Origin: an uncultured Oscillospiraceae bacterium
GTDB lineage: Bacteria; Bacillota; Clostridia; Oscillospirales; Oscillospiraceae
NCBI GenBank assembly: GCA_947626495.1
Contig: CANQSJ010000008.1
Span: 1 to 64,000, forward strand
DNA: 64,000 nt
Reading direction: 5' to 3'
Shown here in pieces: positions 19,262-28,717 of the stretch (position 1 is the first letter of the stretch; each line of letters starts with the position of its first letter). Below the pieces are notes generated by a model. It searched no databases. It was not told where the DNA came from and was given only the letters and a program-made list of their open reading frames with translations. The position numbers and the translations under genes are program-made.

Positions 19262-21820
19262 TCAAGGGGCCAGGCGTTTTTTGATTGTCAGGATGTTCCG
19301 GCCGTCCCGGTGTTCGTAGCGGATGTCGTCCATGGTCTTCTTCACCATGAAGATGCCCAGACCGCCGATCTGCCGCTCCTCCGCAGAGAGGGTCACGTCC
19401 GGGTCCGCCTTCGACAGCGGGTCGTAGGGCTTGCCCTGGTCGGTGAACGTGATGCGCACCGCCGGCGGGTCCTGCTCCGGGTCCACCCGGACCGTGGCCG
19501 TGCCCGCGTTGGCACCGTAGGCGTAGTGGGCGATGTTGCCGAAGATCTCGTCGACGACCACGTCGATCTGAGCCTGGATCTTCATAGGGCAGTCCAGCGC
19601 CTGCAGCTTTTCGTCCACGAAAGCCGTCACCGCGGGAATGCTCTCCACCAGGGCGTCCACCGTTATCTCGTTGGGATCGGCCGGCCGCATCCGTTCCTTG
19701 AACTCCAGGCACAGCATGGTGATGTCGTCGAATTGGGGCGCGTCGCCCACAAAGGCGTCGATGTCCGCCTTCACCACCGAGAGAAGCCGGACCGGCGGGG
19801 CGTCGACGTTGGCGTTCAGCACCGCCTCCAGCCGCTCCATGCCGTAAAGCTCGTTGTTGGCGTTGATGGCCTCGGTGACGCCGTCCGTGTATTGGAACAG
19901 CTTGTCGCCGGGCTCCAGCTGCAGGGTCCCCATGTGATAGCAGGTGTTCTCCATGCCCGCCAGCACGAAGCCGGCGCGGATCTTGCGGGGGACGTAGTTT
20001 TGGCCCTTTTTGCACAGAAACGGCGTCTCATGGCCGGCGTTGACGAAGCGCAGCTCGCCCGTCTCCAGGTCCAGCACCCCCTCGAAGGCGGTGATGAACA
20101 TCTCCTCGCTGTTGCCCTCGCAAAGCAGCCGGTTGACCTCCATGAACACCTCCCCCAGATCTCTCCCCGGGATGGTGTGATCCTTGATGAGGGTCTTGCC
20201 GATGACCATGAACAGCGCCGCGGGCACGCCCTTGCCGGACACGTCCGCCACCACCACGGCCAGGTGGGTGTCGTCCACCATGAAGAAGTCGTAGAAGTCG
20301 CCTCCCACCTCTCTGGCCGGGTCCATGGAGGCGAAGATGGTGAACTCAGGCCGGCCCGGGAAAGCCGGGAAGATCCGGGGCAGCATGGAATTCTGGATGT
20401 GGGTGGCGATGTCCAGCTCCGCGCCGATGCGCTCCTTTTCCGCCGTGACGGAGGTCAGATCCCGGATGTGCTGGTCCAGGGAGCCCGCCATGGTGTTGAA
20501 AGCCAGGGCGAGATCGCCGATCTCGTCGTTCCGGCTCACCGCCGCCTGGTGGGTCAGGTCGCCCTCGCTGATGTGCTCCACGTCCTCCCGCAGCTCCAGC
20601 AGCGGACTGGTGAGCCGCCCGGCGAAGCTGCCGCTGAAGGCCACCACCGCCGCCACGACGAACAAAAACACGATCAGCGACCACAGCCCCGTCTGCAGGA
20701 TGTTCCTGTCCATGGTCACGGCGGTGGCGTCCGTCCGGTCGGTGATGCTGGCGCGGATATCCTCCGCCGGGGCCGTCACCATATCCGACGGCACATGGAT
20801 CACCAGCGTCCAGTTGGCGGCGGCCACGGGGGCATAGGCATAGTAGATCCCCCCGGAGGTGGACATGACCCCCGCCTCGCCGCTCAGGATGCTGTCCGCC
20901 GCCTCGTAGGCCAGACAGGACGGGTCGCGGAGGTTCTCAAAGGTCCCGTCGTACTCCATCTGGGAGGAGACGATGATGTCGCCGTCCCCGTCCACCAGAA
21001 AGCCGTAGGAGCCCTCGCCGAAGTCGATGTCCAGCACCGACCGGCATAGGTCCTGCACCATCACGTCGATGCACACCACCCCGGCGAAATCACCGTTCTC
21101 GTCACAGAAGGGCGCGCCGCAGGTCAGCATCAGCCCCCGGCCGAAGGTGTCCATATAGGGGTCGGTGAAGATGACCCCGCCGTTTTCGCGGGCCTCGGCG
21201 TACCACAGGGAGTCGTTGTAGTCGAAGTACTCGTGGGTCAGGTCGGACCGTTCGTCGTAGTTGAGCATGAAGCCGCTCTCGGTGCACAGGTAGATGGAGG
21301 CGATCTCGTCGGTGTTGTCGGTCATGACCGGCTGCCACAGGTGCACCAGGTTCGCCAGCAGTCCCATCTCGCCGGCCACGGCGTCCCGGTCCACCTGCTC
21401 GTCGCGTAGCACCAGCTGCATGGTAAAGGTATACCGGCTCTCCGCGTCCGGGGGCAGGACCTCCTTGGGCACGTAGGCCTCCGGCTCCTCATAGAGCCGG
21501 CGGGCAAAGAAAGCGAAATTACGCAGGTAACCGGCGTAGCGCTCCAGCCTCTCGTCCACCACGCTGGCCTCGCTCTGGGTGCCCTTGTAAAGATTCTGCT
21601 CCATCTGCTCCAGCAGGGCCCCGCTGCCGGCCTCGGCGGCGCTGGCGCCCAGGTCCTGGCTGTCCCGCAGTACCATGTCCCGCAGGGAGGTCAGGCTCCC
21701 GGCCCACAGCGCGCCCGTGACCACCAGCGCGGCCACGCACAGCAGCAGCACCATCCGCTGCACCTGCCGGCGGATGGGTATTCGTTTGCCGTTATTCCCG
21801 TTTTTCCCGCTGCTGCCCAT
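19262..21820 (-). CDS. SpoIIE-type PP2C phosphatase with Cache-like sensor, HAMP and C-terminal RsbW-like HATPase domain
   Basis: TM + extracellular region + HAMP; ASMDPAREVGGDFYDFF, DVSGKGVPAALFM; C-terminal DEIFGNIAHYAYG (HATPase N-box). ATG at 21820 preferred over the upstream TTG at 21832. Confidence 0.85.
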   Translation of the reverse strand: MGSSGKNGNNGKRIPIRRQVQRMVLLLCVAALVVTGALWAGSLTSLRDMVLRDSQDLGASAAEAGSGALLEQMEQNLYKGTQSEASVVDERLERYAGYLRNFAFFARRLYEEPEAYVPKEVLPPDAESRYTFTMQLVLRDEQVDRDAVAGEMGLLANLVHLWQPVMTDNTDEIASIYLCTESGFMLNYDERSDLTHEYFDYNDSLWYAEARENGGVIFTDPYMDTFGRGLMLTCGAPFCDENGDFAGVVCIDVMVQDLCRSVLDIDFGEGSYGFLVDGDGDIIVSSQMEYDGTFENLRDPSCLAYEAADSILSGEAGVMSTSGGIYYAYAPVAAANWTLVIHVPSDMVTAPAEDIRASITDRTDATAVTMDRNILQTGLWSLIVFLFVVAAVVAFSGSFAGRLTSPLLELREDVEHISEGDLTHQAAVSRNDEIGDLALAFNTMAGSLDQHIRDLTSVTAEKERIGAELDIATHIQNSMLPRIFPAFPGRPEFTIFASMDPAREVGGDFYDFFMVDDTHLAVVVADVSGKGVPAALFMVIGKTLIKDHTIPGRDLGEVFMEVNRLLCEGNSEEMFITAFEGVLDLETGELRFVNAGHETPFLCKKGQNYVPRKIRAGFVLAGMENTCYHMGTLQLEPGDKLFQYTDGVTEAINANNELYGMERLEAVLNANVDAPPVRLLSVVKADIDAFVGDAPQFDDITMLCLEFKERMRPADPNEITVDALVESIPAVTAFVDEKLQALDCPMKIQAQIDVVVDEIFGNIAHYAYGANAGTATVRVDPEQDPPAVRITFTDQGKPYDPLSKADPDVTLSAEERQIGGLGIFMVKKTMDDIRYEHRDGRNILTIKKRLAP

Positions 21821-21824
21821 AGGC

Positions 21825-22121
21825 TCACGCAATGGTCAGGATATCCACAAAGCCCGTGACCTCGAAGATCTCCATGATGGTCTCGTTCACGTTGCGGATC
21901 ACCATCGTGCCCTGCTTGTTCATGACCTTCTGGGCGCTGAGCAGCACCCGCAGTCCCGCCGAGGACAGATACTCCAGTCCGGCGAAGTCCATCGTGAGCT
22001 CCTGTATGCCGTCGATGCTCTGCTTCAGCTCCGCCTCCAGCTGGGGGGCGGTGGTGGTGTCCAGCCGGCCGGCCAGCGCCAGGTCCAGATGGGTCCCCTC
22101 CTGGGTCTTGTTGATGGTCAT
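21825..22121 (-). CDS. STAS-domain anti-sigma factor antagonist
   Basis: 98 aa; GRLDTTTAPQLEAEL...LEYLSSAGLRVLLSAQKVM with conserved phospho-Ser site. Confidence 0.88.
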   Translation of the reverse strand: MTINKTQEGTHLDLALAGRLDTTTAPQLEAELKQSIDGIQELTMDFAGLEYLSSAGLRVLLSAQKVMNKQGTMVIRNVNETIMEIFEVTGFVDILTIA

Positions 22122-22168
22122 TTTCGCGATCTCCTTTCAAGTTCTGTCTCCGATACGCGCCGGGCAGG

Positions 22169-24340
22169 TCAAACCTGCTGTCTGCGTACCAAATCGGCAA
22201 AATAGCCGTTTTTTTCGATGAGCTGATCGTAGCTTCCGTCCTCCACGATCTTTCCCTGGTGCAAAAACACGATCCGATCGCAGTGGCGGATGGTGCTCAG
22301 CCGGTGGGCGATCACGATCCGGGTGCAGTTCAGCTTCGCCAGGGACTCCGACACCAGCTTCTGGGAGATGTTGTCCAGGGCGCTGGTGGCCTCGTCGAAC
22401 ATGAGCACCTTGGGCTTGGAGGCGATGGCCCGGGCGATGATGATCCGCTGGCGCTGGCCGCCGGACAGGCCGCCGGTGCCCTCGGAGATATGGGTGTCCA
22501 TCCCCAGGGGCATGTTGCGGATGTCCTCCGCCAGGCCGGACATCTCCGCCGCCTCCCATGCCTCCTGTTCCGTCAGGCCCGGCACGGAAAAGGCGATGTT
22601 CTGAAATATGTTCCCGGCGAACAGGTCGCCGTTCTGGTTGACGATGCCCACGCTCCGGCGCAGGGAGCGCAGGTCGTAGCCGGATATGTCCTTGCGGTCA
22701 AAGTACACCGCGCCGGTCTGGGGCGTCTCGAAGCCCAGCATCACCCGCATGAGGGTGGACTTGCCGCAGCCGGTATAGCCCACGATGGCCACATACTCCC
22801 CGGGCCGGATGCGCAGATCCAGATCGTCCAGGATGGTGGGGCCCTGCTGGCTGTAGCGGAACGTAACGTGGCTCAGCTCGATGGAGCCGGACAGCTTCCC
22901 GATGGTCCCCTTTTCCGGATGGGTCTCCGGCTCGGTGTTCAGGATGGGCCCGATCATGCGCAGAACGGGCTTGATCTGGGCTGCGGCAAAGGACACGTCC
23001 GCCACGTTGGCGAAGGCGGCGGTGACCATGCTGTAGGCCACGAAAAAGGCGTAGTACTCGGACGCGCCCATACGGGTCCGTATGGCCGCGGCATACAGCC
23101 AGAACATCCCCGCCAGCCGCACCGCCTCGGAGATCACGTTCCGGTACTTGACCAGAACGCCGGGGTTGTTGCGGACGTCCTCGATTTTGGCGTAGTTGTC
23201 CGCCCAGCGGGCAAAGGCCCGCTTTTCCGCTCCGGCCAGCTTGATCTTCTGGATGCCGGAGATCATGCCGAAGCTGAACCCGGCCACGTCGGCCTTGTAC
23301 TCCAGCTGCACGTCCATCTGCTGGACCTTGCGCACGGCGGCGGCCGCCGTGAACAGCGCGCTCACCAGCAGCACCGCCAGGGTAGGCAGCGCCAGCGCGG
23401 GGGCGTAGGTGAATATCTGCGCCACATAGACCAGCGAGAACGCCGCGGTCAGCGCGCTGTCCAGCACCGCGTCGGTCATCACCGCGCACATGTCGCCGAT
23501 CATCTTCATCCGGTTGGTGAGCTCGCCGGCGCTGTGCTCCCGGAAAAACGACAGCGGCAGGTTCAAAAGCCGCATATACATGGCCGCCTGGGTGGCCATG
23601 TCGGCCTTGCTGCTGACCCGGGAGACCAGCAGCTCCTTCACGGCCTCGATCAGGGGGATCGCCACCGCCGTGCACAGGAAGAAGATGGCCGTGCTGACAA
23701 GCAGACTGATGCTGTCGGTGGGGATGACCTCCGCGATCATGAAATCGCTCAGCGCGGGCAGCAGCAGCCCCAGCAGCGTCACGGCGCCGGTGGCCGCCGC
23801 GATGGCCCCCAGGTCCGCCCGGGATATGGACGCGGTCGCAAAACGAAGCAGGGCCCGGGGCGTGATCTTCCCGTTGGGGAGCGGGCGGTAGAAGAGAATC
23901 GCCTCCTCCTCAAAGAGGTCCTCGTTGCGGCGCGTCACCGCCTTCAGCACGCCGTTTTCATAGTAGCGGTATCCGAAAAAGAACGCGGGCAGCAGCGCCA
24001 CGATGCCGCCGGTATCCTTCCGCACGGCGATCATGGGCCCCACGGCGGTATTGCGCCAGCCCTTCTCCAGCCGGACCGCGCTGCGCATGATGCCGGACGG
24101 GCGCAGCTGGTACTCCAGCATCTCGTCCAGGGTCCGCACGTCGGCGGGGATGTCCTGGGTCTTGAAGCCGTAGTACTTCAGGATCTCGTCGATGGCGTTT
24201 TTGGTCACCTGCCGCTGGTTGTTCATGGCGTCGGCGACCTTTTTGCCCATGACCACGCCCACCATCCGGGCAAAGGCCGACTGGAACTGGTCGTCGTCGT
24301 TTTTTATGCGGCTGCGTATCTGTTGTTCGTACAGGGACAA
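22169..24340 (-). CDS. NHLP bacteriocin export ABC transporter, permease/ATPase subunit (set 2), intact
   Basis: 723 aa, TTG start; GYTGCGKST, LSGGQRQRIIIARAIAS, DEATSALD; full-length paralog of 10517-12721. Confidence 0.88.
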   Translation of the reverse strand: MSLYEQQIRSRIKNDDDQFQSAFARMVGVVMGKKVADAMNNQRQVTKNAIDEILKYYGFKTQDIPADVRTLDEMLEYQLRPSGIMRSAVRLEKGWRNTAVGPMIAVRKDTGGIVALLPAFFFGYRYYENGVLKAVTRRNEDLFEEEAILFYRPLPNGKITPRALLRFATASISRADLGAIAAATGAVTLLGLLLPALSDFMIAEVIPTDSISLLVSTAIFFLCTAVAIPLIEAVKELLVSRVSSKADMATQAAMYMRLLNLPLSFFREHSAGELTNRMKMIGDMCAVMTDAVLDSALTAAFSLVYVAQIFTYAPALALPTLAVLLVSALFTAAAAVRKVQQMDVQLEYKADVAGFSFGMISGIQKIKLAGAEKRAFARWADNYAKIEDVRNNPGVLVKYRNVISEAVRLAGMFWLYAAAIRTRMGASEYYAFFVAYSMVTAAFANVADVSFAAAQIKPVLRMIGPILNTEPETHPEKGTIGKLSGSIELSHVTFRYSQQGPTILDDLDLRIRPGEYVAIVGYTGCGKSTLMRVMLGFETPQTGAVYFDRKDISGYDLRSLRRSVGIVNQNGDLFAGNIFQNIAFSVPGLTEQEAWEAAEMSGLAEDIRNMPLGMDTHISEGTGGLSGGQRQRIIIARAIASKPKVLMFDEATSALDNISQKLVSESLAKLNCTRIVIAHRLSTIRHCDRIVFLHQGKIVEDGSYDQLIEKNGYFADLVRRQQV

Positions 24341-24352
24341 TCCGCCACCCCC

Positions 24353-26554
24353 TTATTCCGTCCGGATGAGCCGGGCGTAAAGCCCGTCCGCGGCCAGAAG
24401 CTCCTCATGGGTGCCCCGCTCCGCGATCCGGCCCCGCTCCAGGACGACGATCTCGTCGCAGTCCCGGATGGTGCTCAGCCGGTGGGCGATCACGACGGTG
24501 GTGATCCCCCGGTCCCGCACGGCCTCCACCACGCCCTGCTCGGTGCTGGCGTCCAGGGCGCTGGTGGCCTCGTCCATCACCAGTATGGTGGGCTCCTGGG
24601 CCAGGGCCCGGGCGATCTCCAGCCGCTGGCGCTGGCCGCCGGACAGATCCCGGCCGTTCTCGCTGAGCATACCGTTGTACCCGCCGGGCCGGCGGATGAT
24701 GTCGCTGTGTATCTGGGCGTCCCGGGCGGCCAGGATCATCTCGTAGTCCTCGATGGAGTCGTCCCACATCTTGATGTTGTTGGCGACGGTGTCCTCGAAG
24801 ATCACGATGTCCTGATCCACCATGGCCAGGGAGGCGCAGAACACGTCCCGGTCGATGCTCTCGATGGGCCGGCCGTCGATGAGGATCTGCCCGCTCCAGG
24901 GCCGGTACAGCCCTGTGATCAGCTTGCCCACGGTGGACTTGCCGCAGCCGGAGGGGCCCACCAGCGCCACGCTGCCGCCCCGCTTTATGGTGAGGCTGAA
25001 GTCCTTCAAAAGCGGCTCATCCAGCTGGGAATAGCCAAAGGTCACGTTCCGCAGCTCCACATCCCCCGCCAGCTTGGAATAGTCCTGCTCTCCCGCCGCC
25101 GGGCGGGCGCTCCGCTGCGCCTCGATGACCGGGTCCTCGGGGTGATCCATCACGTCCTCCACCCGCTCCATCTGCGCGCGCATCTCCTGGATGCTCTCGC
25201 CGGAGGCGATGAGGTCGGAGGCGGGGGTGAAAAACGAATTCACAAAGCCCTGGAACGCCATGATCATGCCCACGGTGAAGGACCCCCGCATGGCAAACCA
25301 GATCCCCAGCACCACGATCAGGTAGTTGGAGAACTGGACCACGATCCGGGGCAGAAGCCCCAGGTGATCCATCAGCGTCACATACCCGGCCTTGGAATTG
25401 GCCAGGGCGATCTGGTAGCCGGACCACTTCTCAAAAAAGCCGCTGTCCGCCCCCAGGGCCATGATGGTCTCGATCATTTTGATCCCGGAGGCCGTGACGG
25501 CCGAGAGCCGGCCCTGGTTCTGCACGGACCGGCGGGTGAGGTTGAGCCGCCGCTTCATGATGACCCGGGACAAAAAGACGTTGCCCAGCGCCGCGCCCAC
25601 GCCGATGCAGGTCATGACCAGGCTGTAGCGGAGCATGACCGTCAGATAGAAAATGACCATGGCCGCGTTGAGGGCGATGGGCACCACCACGTCGATGAGC
25701 GTGTCGGCGATGGACTCGTTCACGCCCTGCCGGTCCTGCAGGTCGCCGGCCGAGCGCTGGAAGAAAAAGTCCAGCGGCATGTGCAGCACATGCCAGAAAA
25801 AGGACGCGTTGCTCACCAGGGACATCTTCGTGCGGATCTTCAAAAGGTGGTTGTCCCGGATGGCCTGGGCGGCCAGCACTCCCGCGGACACCACCGCGAA
25901 CAGGATCAGAAACGGCTCTTTCCAGCCGTCGTACAGCCCCGTCAGCATCCGGTCCGTCAGCACCCGCTGAAACACCGGCAGCATGATCGCCCCCAGCGCC
26001 GCCGCAAAGGCCGCCAGCATGATGAAGACTACCTCGGACCCCGTGCCCCGCAGCCGCCGGGCCGCATAGGAGAGCATGCTGGTCTGCCGGCCGCCGGGGG
26101 CAAAGTCCTCCCCGGGGGCCAGGACGATGTACTCGTTTTCGTAGTCCCGGTCAAAGGCCTCCTCCCGCAGGCGGACCGAGCCCCGCTCCGGATCGTTCAG
26201 CACCGGCCCCTGCCGGCCGAAGCCGCACAGCACGGCAAATTTGCCGTCCTTCCACCGGACAATGCAGGGGTATTCCGCCTGGTCCCGGAGGGCGGCCAGG
26301 TCCCCCGTGCGCACCGTGGCCCGCAGGCCGAAGGAGTCCGCCGCCCGGACGATGTTCCCGCTCTTGGAGCCGTCCCGGGACACGCCGCAGGCCATCCGGG
26401 CCTGGGCCAGGGTGATCCAGCAGCCGTAATAGGCCAGCACGGCGGCCAGACTTGCCGCGCCGCTCTCCTCCGCGTCCATCTGCATGAAGACGGGCACCCG
26501 GGCCACCCGCCCCCGCACCGGCCGCGCCATTTTCGCTCTCGATCCCATAACCAC
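24353..26554 (-). CDS. NHLP bacteriocin export ABC transporter, C39-like domain/permease/ATPase (set 2); catalytic Cys and His substituted
   Basis: MQMDAEESGAASLAAVLAYY (Cys to Ser) and DGKFAVL (His to Lys) versus set 1; ABC motifs GPSGCGKST, LSGGQRQRLEIARALAQ intact. Confidence 0.88.
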   Translation of the reverse strand: MVMGSRAKMARPVRGRVARVPVFMQMDAEESGAASLAAVLAYYGCWITLAQARMACGVSRDGSKSGNIVRAADSFGLRATVRTGDLAALRDQAEYPCIVRWKDGKFAVLCGFGRQGPVLNDPERGSVRLREEAFDRDYENEYIVLAPGEDFAPGGRQTSMLSYAARRLRGTGSEVVFIMLAAFAAALGAIMLPVFQRVLTDRMLTGLYDGWKEPFLILFAVVSAGVLAAQAIRDNHLLKIRTKMSLVSNASFFWHVLHMPLDFFFQRSAGDLQDRQGVNESIADTLIDVVVPIALNAAMVIFYLTVMLRYSLVMTCIGVGAALGNVFLSRVIMKRRLNLTRRSVQNQGRLSAVTASGIKMIETIMALGADSGFFEKWSGYQIALANSKAGYVTLMDHLGLLPRIVVQFSNYLIVVLGIWFAMRGSFTVGMIMAFQGFVNSFFTPASDLIASGESIQEMRAQMERVEDVMDHPEDPVIEAQRSARPAAGEQDYSKLAGDVELRNVTFGYSQLDEPLLKDFSLTIKRGGSVALVGPSGCGKSTVGKLITGLYRPWSGQILIDGRPIESIDRDVFCASLAMVDQDIVIFEDTVANNIKMWDDSIEDYEMILAARDAQIHSDIIRRPGGYNGMLSENGRDLSGGQRQRLEIARALAQEPTILVMDEATSALDASTEQGVVEAVRDRGITTVVIAHRLSTIRDCDEIVVLERGRIAERGTHEELLAADGLYARLIRTE

Positions 26555-26557
26555 GCC

Positions 26558-27040
26558 TCAGTTCAGAAGAAACGAGATCGGCGAGACGCTCTCGGTGATG
26601 ATCTCCGCCCGGTAGACTCCGTCCGCCGTCCCGGGCAGGGCCTGGCCCGCGTCCAGCAGCCGTACCCAGTCGCCGAACGCGAACCCGCCCACATAGCGTA
26701 TGTATTCCTGGAAGGTATCGTCCACGCAGATGGGATCGGCGCCAACGGACAAGACCCGGTAGGACCCGCCGTCAAAGACCAGCTCCTTGCCCAGCTTAAG
26801 CGCCCCGCTCTCGCTGTCCAGCACATAGGCCTGGACAGCGCCGTCGCGGACCACCGCCGCCGCCTGGGCCTTCGTGTCCAGCCGGCCGAATATGCTCCAG
26901 CCCAGCACGCCCAGCAGCAGCAAAAGCGTCGCCGTCAGCATCAGCCAGGAGCCGGGCGAGGCCACCCGGATGCACTCGTTCAGCTGTCCCACCGACGAGG
27001 CCCGCTGGGGCGCGGCCGCCGGATCACCGTTTTTTCTCAT
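26558..27040 (-). CDS. NHLP-type secretion adaptor (short HlyD-like protein), set 2
   Basis: 160 aa paralog of 14916-15392; one N-terminal TM. Confidence 0.75.
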   Translation of the reverse strand: MRKNGDPAAAPQRASSVGQLNECIRVASPGSWLMLTATLLLLLGVLGWSIFGRLDTKAQAAAVVRDGAVQAYVLDSESGALKLGKELVFDGGSYRVLSVGADPICVDDTFQEYIRYVGGFAFGDWVRLLDAGQALPGTADGVYRAEIITESVSPISFLLN

Positions 27041-27087
27041 GCGCTTTCTCTCCCATCCGTCTCAGGATCTTTCCCTCCCGGGTCCCT

Positions 27088-27768
27088 TCAATTCCCGCTG
27101 GGCATATAGGGCCGGAGCACCGCCGCCACGTTGGACAGCGGCATGGTCTGCAGCCACACCCGGCCCGGGCCGGTGATGTTGGTGAGGAACAGCCCCTCGC
27201 CGCCGAACAGTACGTTCTTCGCGCCCTTCACCGTCTGGATGTCCATGGTGCAGCTGGCGTCCATGGCCGCCAGATGGCCGGTGTCCACCACGATCTGCTG
27301 GCCGGCCGCCAGGTCGTACTCCACCACGTGGCCGTCGAATTCCGCGAAGGCGATGCCGCTGCCGGAGACCTTCTGCAGGATGAAGCCCTCGCCGCCGAAC
27401 AGGCCCGCTCCCAGCTTCTTGTTGAAGTGGACGGAGAGGGTCACGCCGGCCTCCCCCGCCAGAAACGCGCTCTTCTGGAAGATGATCTCCCGGCCGGGGG
27501 CGATCTCAAAGGGCTTGATGGAGCCGGGGAAACTGGACGCGAAGGCGATCATCCCCTCGCCCCCCTGGGCGGTGTAGATGTTCTGGAAGATCCGCTCGCC
27601 GGCGAACATCCGGCCCAGCGCCTTTCCCACGCCGCCGTTGGAGGTGGTCTCCATGTGCATGTTGGGGCTCATCCAGCTCATGGACCCGCCCTCGTTGATC
27701 ATCCTCTCCCCGGCCGCCAGATGGCACACCACCACCGGCAGGGTGTTGCCCAGAATTTCATAACGCAT
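27088..27768 (-). CDS. AIM24 family (TIGR00266-like) protein
   Basis: 226 aa; MINEGGSMSWMSPNM, QKSAFLAGEAGVTLSV, GAGLFGGEGFILQKVSGSGIAF motifs. Confidence 0.85.
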   Translation of the reverse strand: MRYEILGNTLPVVVCHLAAGERMINEGGSMSWMSPNMHMETTSNGGVGKALGRMFAGERIFQNIYTAQGGEGMIAFASSFPGSIKPFEIAPGREIIFQKSAFLAGEAGVTLSVHFNKKLGAGLFGGEGFILQKVSGSGIAFAEFDGHVVEYDLAAGQQIVVDTGHLAAMDASCTMDIQTVKGAKNVLFGGEGLFLTNITGPGRVWLQTMPLSNVAAVLRPYMPSGN

Positions 27769-27907
27769 TGCAATGTCCTCCGTTCAAAAGATTGATTTGA
27801 AATATTTGCCAGTTATTTTTTCCCGCCGCCGCGCCTGTTTCCGGCCCGGCGCCGGGGGCCTCCCTGAGTCCGCGCCGCCCCGCTCTCTTGCCGACGGCGC
27901 GTATATT

Positions 27908-27936
27908 TTGCTTTTTCCGGACAGATGTGGTAAAGT
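27908..27936 (+). promoter_or_regulatory. Putative promoter TTGCTT-N17-TAAAGT for the response regulator
   Basis: -35 at 27908-27913, -10 at 27931-27936, CDS start at 27971. Confidence 0.45.
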
Positions 27937-27970
27937 AAGGTCTGTTCCCAGCGGAAGGAGGTGTCCGGCC

Positions 27971-28690
27971 ATGTATGAGATCGCCATCTGCGACGACGAC
28001 AGCGTCTTTGCCCAAGAGCTCTCGTCCGTCCTCGCCCATTGGTTCGCGGAGCGGGGAGCGGCGTGCCATGTCACGGTGTATCCCGATCCCGCCCGGACGC
28101 TGTCCGCGCTGGAGCGGGGGGAGCGCTGCGATCTGCTGTTTCAGGACATCCTCTTCGGCGAGGAGAAGGGCCTCCGCTTCGCGAAGCTCCTGCGGGAGCG
28201 AAACTGGGACCTGGATCTGGTGTTCGTGACCAGCAGCGAGCAGTACGCCGTGGCGGCCTATGACGTCCGGCCCCTGCACTATCTTCTCAAGCCCCTGCGC
28301 CAGCCGCAGTTGACGGAGGTGCTGGAGCGGTTTCTGGAGCGGCGCGCCCCGCAGATCCTGTCCCTCTCCACGCCCCAGGGGACGGTGCGCCTGCCGGTGA
28401 CGGACGCCCTCTATTTTGAGGTGTACAACCACGTCATCCGGCTGTGCCGGCGGGACGGCAGCGAGAGCTCCTGGCGGGGCACGCTGCAGCAGCTGGAGCG
28501 CCAGCTGCCCGCCGGGCGGTTCGTGCGCGTACACCGCAGCTATCTGGTCAATCTGGAGCACATCGCCGTGATCGGCCGCGACCGGCTCAAGCTGTCCTCC
28601 GGGGACATCGTGCCCCTGGGCCGGTCCGACTATGCCAACATCCAGATCGGCCTGGCCGCCTTCGACCGGCGACGGCGTCCCCTGGGCTGA
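27971..28690 (+). CDS. LytTR-family response regulator
   Basis: MYEIAICDDDSVFAQEL, acceptor LLFQDILFGEEKG, C-terminal LytTR domain ..GRFVRVHRSYLVNLEHI. Confidence 0.9.
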   Translation: MYEIAICDDDSVFAQELSSVLAHWFAERGAACHVTVYPDPARTLSALERGERCDLLFQDILFGEEKGLRFAKLLRERNWDLDLVFVTSSEQYAVAAYDVRPLHYLLKPLRQPQLTEVLERFLERRAPQILSLSTPQGTVRLPVTDALYFEVYNHVIRLCRRDGSESSWRGTLQQLERQLPAGRFVRVHRSYLVNLEHIAVIGRDRLKLSSGDIVPLGRSDYANIQIGLAAFDRRRRPLG

Positions 28691-28717
28691 GGCGGCGCAG
28701 AGCCCGCCGCTCCGCCC

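Noticed and set aside
22259-27109. 1616-aa + strand ORF opposite the set-2 exporter genes
   Set aside because: Same antisense artefact; composition mirrors the set-1 antisense ORF because the sense genes are paralogous.
27088-27768. Reading the AIM24 gene as a tellurium-resistance or nitrile-hydratase-like protein
   Set aside because: The sequence pattern fits the AIM24/TIGR00266 family; no NHase alpha-subunit Cys cluster is present.
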